Part shown: positions 7,534 to 13,067 of the stretch, one piece after another
Numbering within the stretch: position 1 is the first letter of the stretch
Layout: every line of letters begins with the position of its first letter
DNA from: Bacteroidales bacterium UBA5433
Lineage (GTDB): Bacteria > Bacteroidota > Bacteroidia > Bacteroidales > UBA932
Assembly (NCBI GenBank): GCA_002427525.1
Contig: DIRP01000011.1
Span: forward strand, 1 to 13,067
DNA: 13,067 nucleotides
Direction: 5' to 3'
Notes under the pieces: generated by a model
The model's input: the letters and a program-made list of their open reading frames with translations, nothing else
The model's database searches: none
Told to the model about the DNA's origin: nothing
Translations under genes and position numbers: made by a program

Positions 7534-9487
7534 CGCCCTCCCGATCCGGGGCAGCATACACAAACGGATACCCATTATGCAAGGCATGTTGCCGGGCCCT
7601 AAGTGCATCGTCTCCCATGATCATCACGGTCACGCGGTACCTGCCGTCTGTCGGCACACTATCCCTGCCGTCAACCGGCACGCCATCCCCTGCTTTGCCG
7701 GACAACCTAACGCCCCGGGAATTCTGCCTGTCACACCAGCTTAACAGGAAATCCGATTCTTGCCGAGATTGTGTATGTACTGCTATTTTCAGAAAATCTG
7801 CTCCTGCGGAAAAAGCCTGCTCCGCCAGCGTATTCAGCGTTTCCTCAGAAGGGATGCTTGCATACATGCTGCCTGCAGAAGTGCCCCAAAAATGGGCCGA
7901 GCGGATAATTTTTGCTCCGTGTTGGCGGGCTAACGCCGTGACTTCCTGCACATACGCAGCCGGAGCCTCTATCGGAACGTCCACCCACCCGACACCCCAG
8001 GAAATCATCTCTGCAAGTACCTCCGGAACAAGAGTCTGATTTTCAGACCCGACGGCAGAGCGGTCAGGTACGGCTGTTGCCTGCCGGTCAGGTACGGCTG
8101 TTGCCTGCCGATCAGGTGCGGCTGTTGCCTGCCGGTCAGGTACGGCTGTTGCCTGCCGGTCAGGTACGAAAGCGCCCAACTGCGTAAGCATCAAGCGGTG
8201 CTCTTTCCCCATGCATTGCATACGGAAAGCCAGCAACGCCACGGGAGATAACGCCGGCATCAGATCCAGACGCAATTCTACCCAGGGGGCCCGGTCAATC
8301 CACAAAGAAAAATCCTGAACGGCAGAAGCCCCCAGGCAAACACCGGGGTTTCGGGAACGGTTTTCCCACTTGACGACAGGTTCTTTTGAAAACACGTACT
8401 GCCCTATTCGGGAAAGCAGAACCAACTGCAAGTCTTCGCCTCGTCTTTTTTTATCGTGCAACATATACGGGATAATCTCCCTTTCCGGACACGGAAGTTC
8501 CACATCCAACCCGCAGGCAATCAACACCTCTACTAGCTCATCCCGTTCTGCGGGAGAAAGAAAGGTCTGTACCTGCCCGGCAGAAAGGTGTGCGCCGGAG
8601 GACGGTCGGCCTTGTGGATCCGCAGAAAGAAGATGTTGTGTGCCCGCAGCAAGCCGGCCTTGTTCCACAGAATAGGTGGCTGCCAGAGCCATGCCCCGTG
8701 CGACAGCTTGCCCGTGGCTTATGGACGGATGGCAGGCTGCTATGGCGTGGCCAAAAGTATGCCCAAAATTAAGGGCTTTGCGCACCCCCTGCTCCAGCAG
8801 GTCCTCTTCTATAAACCGTACCTTAATTTCCTGCGAACCTTGTACCAGCCGGCGAAGCACCGACAGGGGCAAATTGCAGAAATCCGTGCCGGAAGACGTG
8901 CCGGGACCTGTACAACAAGCCACGTGTTCTTTGATAAAAGAAAAATACGAGGCGTCGGCAATAACCCCGTGCTTGATGCACTCGGCCAGACCGCAACGAA
9001 ACTCTTCTGCGGGGAGTGTTTCCAGTACAAGCAGATTGCAAAACACCCAGCGGGGAAGTACCGTACACCCAATCATGTTTTTGTAACGACCAAAATGAAT
9101 GCCGTTTTTCCCTCCAAGTGCAGCATCTGTCTGAGCCAACAACGTGGTAGGTACCAAACCAAAGGGCATCCCCCTCATATATACAGACCCAATGAATCCC
9201 GCAAAATCACACACCGTCCCTCCGCCCATGCCAACCAAAAACCAGGAGCGATCTACATCCCATTCCAAAAAGGTTTCTACGGTTTTTTCTACTTTATCCC
9301 ACTGCTTTAACTCCTCGCCGGCGTCTAAGGGCAGCGCCTTCCAGGCGGGATCAGCCATCCGTTTAAACCAGGGTTCTACGTTGCGGTCGTACAAAACCAC
9401 TACACGGCTGCCTTCCGGCACCAACTTGCGCAACTTGCCAAAATCCTCAGAAAGGATTACCTGCCCGTCTTTCTCGGCTTTATTCAT
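7490..9487 (-). CDS. aroB: Fused 3-dehydroquinate synthase (AroB) - type I 3-dehydroquinate dehydratase (AroD)
   Basis: A 665-residue fusion of shikimate steps 2 and 3. ATG 9487 is chosen because it overlaps the upstream stop by 8 nt and starts just before the first strand; an upstream ATG at 9535 would overlap by 56 nt. The AroB part (about 1-372) has the NAD-binding GMGGGTVCDFAGF (86-98), PTTLLAQTDAALGGKNGI, and metal ligands Glu169 (LAECIKHG), His243/His247 (GHTFGHAIAA) and His258 (SHGQAVARGM). The AroD part (about 380-665) has ELRLD (404-408), the proposed general base His532 (RSAHFWGT), Schiff-base Lys567 (ADFLKIAV), IMGDDALRAR (623-632) and the APGQ loop (654-657). The usual Arg after the second strand appears replaced (MLTQ, Gln436), and a PDRQATAV repeat (442-476) follows directly. 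A second small insertion, VPVDGRDSVPTDGR, is at 603-616, and AroB has about 20 extra residues near 283-306. AroD activity is plausible but not assured. Confidence 0.88.
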   Translation of the reverse strand: MNKAEKDGQVILSEDFGKLRKLVPEGSRVVVLYDRNVEPWFKRMADPAWKALPLDAGEELKQWDKVEKTVETFLEWDVDRSWFLVGMGGGTVCDFAGFIGSVYMRGMPFGLVPTTLLAQTDAALGGKNGIHFGRYKNMIGCTVLPRWVFCNLLVLETLPAEEFRCGLAECIKHGVIADASYFSFIKEHVACCTGPGTSSGTDFCNLPLSVLRRLVQGSQEIKVRFIEEDLLEQGVRKALNFGHTFGHAIAACHPSISHGQAVARGMALAATYSVEQGRLAAGTQHLLSADPQGRPSSGAHLSAGQVQTFLSPAERDELVEVLIACGLDVELPCPEREIIPYMLHDKKRRGEDLQLVLLSRIGQYVFSKEPVVKWENRSRNPGVCLGASAVQDFSLWIDRAPWVELRLDLMPALSPVALLAFRMQCMGKEHRLMLTQLGAFVPDRQATAVPDRQATAAPDRQATAVPDRQATAVPDRSAVGSENQTLVPEVLAEMISWGVGWVDVPIEAPAAYVQEVTALARQHGAKIIRSAHFWGTSAGSMYASIPSEETLNTLAEQAFSAGADFLKIAVHTQSRQESDFLLSWCDRQNSRGVRLSGKAGDGVPVDGRDSVPTDGRYRVTVMIMGDDALRARQHALHNGYPFVYAAPDREGATAPGQPSFEELAV
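8061..8168 (-). repeat. 24-bp in-frame tandem repeat inside the AroD domain (4.5 copies)
   Basis: The plus-strand unit is CGGTCAGGTACGGCTGTTGC plus CTGC, repeated at 8061, 8085, 8109 and 8133 with a half copy at 8157. Copies 1, 2 and 4 are identical and copy 3 differs at two bases. It encodes the octapeptide VPDRQATA. Near identity at the DNA level indicates recent expansion or homogenisation. There are no spacers, so this is not a CRISPR. Confidence 0.95.
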
Positions 9488-10556
9488 TTCGGATGATTTT
9501 TTCCTGTCGTTTGATGGCTTCCTGGTGGATAGCACGGTATACTTCTTCTATAAAATCCTTATCCAGTCCCTTTTCTGTGGCCTGCTGCCGGATTCTTTCC
9601 AACACCCGGTTCCAGCGTTCAATCTGAACAATTCCAATGCCTCCGCGCTTTTTCACCTCTCCTATAGTATCTATAAGCGACATACGTTTGGCCAGAATAT
9701 CAACCAGTTCATCATCCAATATACCAATCCGGGTGCGGATGGCATCTATCTCTATTTTTTCTTCTGCCGAAGGGTTTTCTGAAGGTAGCGACCTGCGCCA
9801 GGACAACGAGTGCATCAGCTGTTTAAATGCATCCGGAGTCAATTGCTGCGGTCCGTCGCACAACGCTTCTACAGGACAGGGATGTACTTCCAGCATCAAT
9901 CCGTCAAAGTTCAAATCCAGGGCCCTTTGCGCTACATTCGGAATCAATACCGTATTCCCCGTTAGATGCGACGGATCACACAACAACGGTACCCCGGGCA
10001 TCGCTACCTTAAATTCAATAGGAATCCTCCACAAAGGAGCATTTCGCAATTGTCCTGAATGGTAATCGCTAAATCCCCGGTGAATGGCATATACGTTTAC
10101 AGGGTGGTGTCGCATTATACGCTGCACAGCACCAATCCATAAATTCAAATCGGGATTGATGGGGTTTTTTACAAAAATATGAAGTGCCGTTCCTTCCAGC
10201 ACCCTGGCAATTTCTTCTACCAGAAAAGGATTGGCCGTAGTACGTGTACCCAGCCAAACGGCAGAAAGACCGGCCTTGAGCACCATTTCTGCATGACGGG
10301 CCGAGCCGACTTCTGTGCATGCCTTAAGTCCGGTACTTTCCTGAACCTCTCTTAGCCATTGCAGGCCTTCTTCACCTACGCCTTCAAACCCCCCGGGGCT
10401 GGTCCTGGGTTTCCATAGACCGGAACGGAAAAACGAAATACCCCCGCCTCCGGCTGCCTGCGGAAGCCTGAAATCTTTCAGTTGCAAAGCAGCCTGCCTT
10501 ACCTGCTCCTGCGATTCTGCAGCACAAGGACCGGCAATAAGTATTGGATGGTTCAT
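9480..10556 (-). CDS. Bifunctional DAHP synthase / chorismate mutase (type II CM domain)
   Basis: A 358-residue fusion typical of Bacteroidota. Residues 1-260 are a class I, KDO8P/AroA(beta)-like DAHP synthase that condenses PEP with erythrose 4-phosphate. Its motifs are IAGPCAAES (7-15, metal-ligand Cys11), FFRSGLWKPRTSP (42-54), CTEV (80-83), LGTRTT (102-107), FVKNPINPD (128-136), YAIHRGFS and LLCDPSHLTGN. Residues 265-358 are an AroQ-type all-helical chorismate mutase (EEKIEIDAIRTRIGILDDEL, then VDILAKRMSLIDTIGEVKK) that makes prephenate. The fusion commonly allows prephenate or aromatic amino acids to inhibit entry into the pathway; that is family knowledge. The start overlaps the stop of the upstream kinase gene by 1 nt (TAATG), and the stop overlaps aroB by 8 nt, so the three genes form a coupled operon. 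Confidence 0.94.
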   Translation of the reverse strand: MNHPILIAGPCAAESQEQVRQAALQLKDFRLPQAAGGGGISFFRSGLWKPRTSPGGFEGVGEEGLQWLREVQESTGLKACTEVGSARHAEMVLKAGLSAVWLGTRTTANPFLVEEIARVLEGTALHIFVKNPINPDLNLWIGAVQRIMRHHPVNVYAIHRGFSDYHSGQLRNAPLWRIPIEFKVAMPGVPLLCDPSHLTGNTVLIPNVAQRALDLNFDGLMLEVHPCPVEALCDGPQQLTPDAFKQLMHSLSWRRSLPSENPSAEEKIEIDAIRTRIGILDDELVDILAKRMSLIDTIGEVKKRGGIGIVQIERWNRVLERIRQQATEKGLDKDFIEEVYRAIHQEAIKRQEKIIRNE

Positions 10557-11548
10557 TACTCAGGGTCTTGAATGCGCTCACGGATTTCCTGTTTCACGGC
10601 TTTCCACCGGGGAATATCCAACTTGGGACCGATGACTTCTACAACCTTGGCCGCAATCATAGAGCCTATGTCCCCACATTTTTGAGGAGAAAGACCCAGG
10701 GAATGTGCATACAGAAAACCTGCCGCATACAAATCGCCTGCACCCGTAGCATCTTTAGCAATGCCCGGCCAGGGTTTTATGTTGTATGTTTTATTATTAC
10801 TTCTTACAAGCGATCCTTCTTTTCCCAGCTTAACAACCGCAACATCACACGTTTCGGCAATAGCGTGCAACGCCTCTTCCGGCTCTTTTCCCGTATAGGA
10901 AAAAGCCTCTGTTTCGTTGGCAAAAACTATGTGAACGTAGTTCTCTATAATATCGTGTAGAAAAGAATTGTTGCTTTCCACCACATTGTAACTGGCCATA
11001 TCCAGAGAAATAATCATGCCTTCTTCTCTGGCCAATTTTACCGCCCGGCGCACCAGGTGCTGGTTTTGCACCAGGTATCCTTCAATATGAAAGTAATCGT
11101 ATCCATGAAACATTTCAGGAATCAAGTCATCCGGTCCCAGCTCCAGGGCTGCCCCCAGGTACACGGCAAATGTGCGGTCGGCATCGGGCCCTGTAACAAA
11201 AACCATAGCCCGCCCCGAGGCATGCTCCCCTTTAAGCAAACAGGATTTGATGCCGTTGCGGTGCTGATCTGCATAAAAAAGTGACCCCAGTTCATCATCT
11301 CCCACTTTGCCTACAAAACCGGACGGCATACCCAGAACGGCTGTCCCCGTAATGGTGTTGGCAGCAGACCCGCCGGCCACATATTGTACCCCAAGAGGCT
11401 TTAAGTCGCGCCATATGGTGTCGGCCGTTTTGGCATCTACATGTTGCATACTCCCGTGAGGAAGATGAAATTTTTCCAACAGAGATTCATCCGGCAACAA
11501 AGCCAGAATATCGGTGAGGGCATTCCCCATCCCCAAAATAGATTTCAT
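10556..11548 (-). CDS. PfkB-family kinase, adenosine kinase-like
   Basis: A 330-residue ribokinase/PfkB-fold kinase of usual family length. Key features are the N-terminal GMGNALTDIL (6-15), the substrate-site GGSAANT (59-65), KVGDDELG (81-88), VVKLGKEGS (238-246) and the PfkB signature DATGAGDLYAAGF (266-278) with anion hole GAGD and catalytic Asp272. The family in Bacteroidota is usually annotated adenosine kinase (ATP plus adenosine to AMP), but PfkB members are hard to separate by sequence alone, so ribokinase-like sugar specificity cannot be excluded. It is first in the operon with the DAHP synthase-chorismate mutase and AroB-AroD genes and overlaps the next gene by one base. A functional tie to aromatic synthesis is not obvious. 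Its promoter region is shared with the divergent flippase-like gene. Confidence 0.87.
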   Translation of the reverse strand: MKSILGMGNALTDILALLPDESLLEKFHLPHGSMQHVDAKTADTIWRDLKPLGVQYVAGGSAANTITGTAVLGMPSGFVGKVGDDELGSLFYADQHRNGIKSCLLKGEHASGRAMVFVTGPDADRTFAVYLGAALELGPDDLIPEMFHGYDYFHIEGYLVQNQHLVRRAVKLAREEGMIISLDMASYNVVESNNSFLHDIIENYVHIVFANETEAFSYTGKEPEEALHAIAETCDVAVVKLGKEGSLVRSNNKTYNIKPWPGIAKDATGAGDLYAAGFLYAHSLGLSPQKCGDIGSMIAAKVVEVIGPKLDIPRWKAVKQEIRERIQDPE

Positions 11549-11565
11549 ACGGTTTTACTTTACTA

Positions 11566-11573
11566 CAAATGTA
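11566..11573 (-). promoter_or_regulatory. -7 box for the kinase-aro operon
   Basis: On the minus strand this is TACATTTG, an exact TAnnTTTG match, 17 nt upstream of the kinase ATG at 11548. The distance is natural for a Bacteroidota leader. No clear TTG-type -33 box is visible 19-21 nt further upstream. The 69-bp divergent intergenic region (11549-11617) must also hold the flippase-gene promoter, for which TACCTTTA at 11603-11610 is a weaker candidate. Confidence 0.45.
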
Positions 11574-11617
11574 GCCTAAATTTTCTGAATGTCCTTTTTT
11601 CGTACCTTTACGCGGCT

Positions 11618-12616
11618 ATGGACCGAAAAAAAATCCTGCGGGCAGTTCTCTTTGCTGCATTGGCTTTGGTACTGCTGTATTTTTCTTTCAGAGGCATCCA
11701 CTGGAACGAATTCCTGGACGGCTTGCGTTCTGCCAATTATTTCTGGGTACTGATGTCTGTCTTTGTTGGGGCCCTCTCTTTTTACGTACGGGCTGCCCGC
11801 TGGCGGATTATCCTCATGGGACTGGGAAAACCGGTAAAGAGAATCGACACGTTCAACGGAGTAGGAATTGCCTACCTCACCAACTTTGCATTGCCGCGTG
11901 CCGGAGAAATAACCCGATGTGGCGTAGTGGCCAACCGGACCGGACTGGGTTTTGACAAGGTGCTGGGAACTGTCATTCTGGAAAGAACTTTTGATATGAT
12001 ATGCCTTGTGGTCATAACCATAGCCGTGGCCTTTCTCAGGATGGAAGTATTTGGGGAATTTTTAGTCCGGCAGGTCTGGACCCCGCTTACGCACTGGTTT
12101 GATGGTTCTGCTGTATGGGTCATTTCGCTGCTTGCAGCCCTGATTATACTACCCATACTGCTATGGATTGTCTTTCGCAAAAAACTGAAAAAATACAAGG
12201 CCGTTACTAAAATTACCGGTTTCTTCAAGGGTATGTGGGACGGGCTGATTGAAAGTTTTAAAATGCCCCACAAGGGAATGTTTTTCTTTCTTACCGCCCT
12301 CATGTGGTTCCTGTACGTGTGCACCAGCTATTGCACCATACTGGCCACCCCGTTACGGGATACGCTCACATTTACAGACGCTTTATTTCTGATGGTAGTC
12401 GGCAGTTTCGGCTGGGTAGTTCCGGTACAGGGAGGTTTTGGGGCGTTCCATTTCATTGTCACCTTGGCTCTGGTTGCCGTGTATGGGCTATCCCATACAA
12501 ACGGTATGGTATTCGCCACCATAAGTCACGAGGCACAAGCTGTCACCATGTTGCTGACCGGACTGTTTGCTGTCATTTACATGAGCGTATCCAAAAAGAG
12601 CGTAAAAACACATTAA
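11618..12616 (+). CDS. Flippase-like / lysylphosphatidylglycerol-synthase-TM family integral membrane protein
   Basis: A 332-residue polytopic membrane protein of the LPG_synthase_TM (PF03706, formerly UPF0104) family without the C-terminal aminoacyl-transferase domain. ATG 11618 is preferred over any upstream in-frame start because it gives MDRKK followed directly by the first membrane segment (AVLFAALALVLLYFSF). Family landmarks are SFYVRAARWRIIL (about 54-66), NFALPRAGEITRCGVV (about 89-104) and the conserved ILERTFDM (about 119-126). Roughly seven or eight hydrophobic segments are present, among them VISLLAALIILPILLWIVF and FFLTALMWFLYVCTSYCTI. A basic loop KKLKKYK lies mid-protein. Family members are implicated in lipid or glycolipid translocation or are uncharacterised; the substrate here is unknown. 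The gene is divergent from the kinase operon, and a repeat-rich non-coding region follows it. Confidence 0.85.
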   Translation: MDRKKILRAVLFAALALVLLYFSFRGIHWNEFLDGLRSANYFWVLMSVFVGALSFYVRAARWRIILMGLGKPVKRIDTFNGVGIAYLTNFALPRAGEITRCGVVANRTGLGFDKVLGTVILERTFDMICLVVITIAVAFLRMEVFGEFLVRQVWTPLTHWFDGSAVWVISLLAALIILPILLWIVFRKKLKKYKAVTKITGFFKGMWDGLIESFKMPHKGMFFFLTALMWFLYVCTSYCTILATPLRDTLTFTDALFLMVVGSFGWVVPVQGGFGAFHFIVTLALVAVYGLSHTNGMVFATISHEAQAVTMLLTGLFAVIYMSVSKKSVKTH

Positions 12617-12628
12617 GGATCCCGACTT

Positions 12629-12676
12629 GTCCCTTTCAAATCTTGTCCCTTTCAAATTTAGTCCCTTTCAAATTTA
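12629..12676. repeat. 16-bp direct tandem repeat, 3 copies
   Basis: GTCCCTTTCAAAT followed by CTT (first copy) or TTA (second and third), repeated without spacers starting 13 nt after the flippase-gene stop. Copies 2 and 3 are identical. It is non-coding and has no internal dyad. Purpose unknown; strand-slippage expansion is the simplest explanation. Confidence 0.92.
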
Positions 12677-12707
12677 GTGCGGTCATAAATCCCTGTATAT
12701 CAGCTAA

Positions 12708-12736
12708 GGGAGGGGACCCGCCGCAAGGTGGGAAGG
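12708..12736. repeat. GNRA-capped hairpin similar to the one near the BREX operon
   Basis: GGGAGGGGACCCG leads into a stem CCCGCC (12717-12722) and GGTGGG (12727-12732), fully paired with one G-U, closed by the tetraloop GCAA. The same lead GGGAGGGACCCG occurs at 3215-3226, also followed by a hairpin ending in CGGGAGG. The two are likely members of one interspersed palindrome family. Confidence 0.6.
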
Positions 12737-12746
12737 AGTTGCAGGG

Positions 12747-13051
12747 CCGATACAGACCGAACGCGTCATTATGGCAAGGGTAGTGAGTGCTTGTGGAGCA
12801 CTTCTTACTGCAACTCATTATATCCCTGCGCGTTAGCGCACCGCCTTTGATGGCGCTACTTACTACCCTTCACGAAAAACACGGAAAACAGTCACTTCTG
12901 CCGAAGGGTAGTAAGTACCCCAAAGCCACAAACAGCTGTAACCAATTAAATATCTGCGCGTTAGCGCACCGTCTTCAAAACCGCTACTCACTACCCTTCA
13001 GAGGGGCAGGCGGAACTGCAACGAAATTCGTCAGCGTTCGGTCTGTATCGG
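12747..13051. repeat. ~305-bp structured element: 18-bp perfect inverted repeat enclosing two hairpin units
   Basis: The ends 12747-12764 (CCGATACAGACCGAACGC) and 13034-13051 are perfect reverse complements. Inside are two copies, offset by 128 bp, of a ~97-nt unit (about 12776-12870 and 12904-12998). Each is bounded by AAGGGTAGTRAGT and its reverse complement and contains an identical 18-mer CTGCGCGTTAGCGCACCG (12826-12843, 12954-12971) whose core TGCGC-GTTA-GCGCA is itself a hairpin. Over 47 nt (12826-12872 vs 12954-13000) the copies align without gaps. The left arm of unit 1 pairs perfectly with the right arm of unit 2 (13 bp), and the right arm of unit 1 with the left arm of unit 2 (15 bp). 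No coding frame is convincing. This, with the 16-bp repeats, accounts for the gene-free stretch 12617-13067. Confidence 0.8.
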
Positions 13052-13067
13052 CTAAGGAAAACATTGG

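Noticed and set aside
8061..8168. CRISPR array
   Set aside because: The 24-bp units are contiguous with no spacers, and the frame continues through them inside AroD.
8588..9310. Plus-strand open frame of 240 codons, and another at 9144-9782
   Set aside because: Both are antisense to conserved AroB and DAHP synthase/chorismate mutase coding sequence and have no recognisable motifs.
11441..11617. N-terminal extension of the flippase-like protein
   Set aside because: The upstream codons are antisense to the kinase gene and give a non-hydrophobic, unrelated sequence; MDRKK followed by a membrane segment is the natural start.
12304..12783. Plus-strand open frame of 159 codons crossing the flippase gene end
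   Set aside because: It is out of frame with the conserved membrane protein and runs through the tandem 16-bp repeats.

Overview
The window looks like a chromosomal segment of a Bacteroidota (probably Bacteroidales-like) bacterium. The evidence is a DAHP synthase fused to a C-terminal chorismate mutase, TAnnTTTG-type promoter boxes, a WaaA/Kdo transferase showing a Gram-negative envelope, and the Bacteroidota flavour of MlaE/MlaF. No mobile-element enzyme, rRNA, tRNA or CRISPR array was found.

Left part (1-2900, minus strand): the first three genes of a BREX phage-defence operon, brxA-brxB-brxC, with brxC running off the left edge. The genes are tightly coupled (a 1-nt TAATG overlap, then a 10-nt gap) and visibly more A+T-rich than the rest. 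The remaining BREX genes (methylase PglX, PglZ, BrxL) should lie to the left, outside the window. A 553-bp gene-free stretch (2901-3453) holds the operon's leader and two strong inverted repeats. They sit at the composition boundary and probably mark the edge of the defence island.

Middle part (3454-7533): a minus-strand operon of a membrane-anchored PHP-domain phosphoesterase, the MlaE permease and the MlaF ATPase (lipid transport ABC core). Divergent from it is waaA, which lacks the usual N-terminal hydrophobic anchor and carries an Ala/Pro repeat between its two domains.

Right part (7490-11548, minus strand): a coupled operon of a PfkB/adenosine-kinase-like sugar or nucleoside kinase, a DAHP synthase-chorismate mutase fusion, and an AroB-AroD fusion. 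Together the last two supply steps 1, 2 and 3 of the shikimate pathway plus the first committed step towards Phe/Tyr. The AroD half is interrupted by a 24-bp tandem repeat. The end of aroB-aroD overlaps the end of convergent waaA by 44 bp. A divergent flippase-like integral membrane protein gene follows (11618-12616).

Right edge (12617-13067): 451 bp without a gene, full of structured repeats. These are three 16-bp tandem copies, a GNRA-capped hairpin resembling one beside the BREX operon, and a ~305-bp element bounded by an 18-bp perfect inverted repeat with two internal copies of a ~97-nt hairpin unit. The least explained features of the window are this element, the repeats at the BREX boundary, and the clustered in-frame repeat expansions in three neighbouring housekeeping genes. 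All family names rest on motif recognition by eye; no database search was run.
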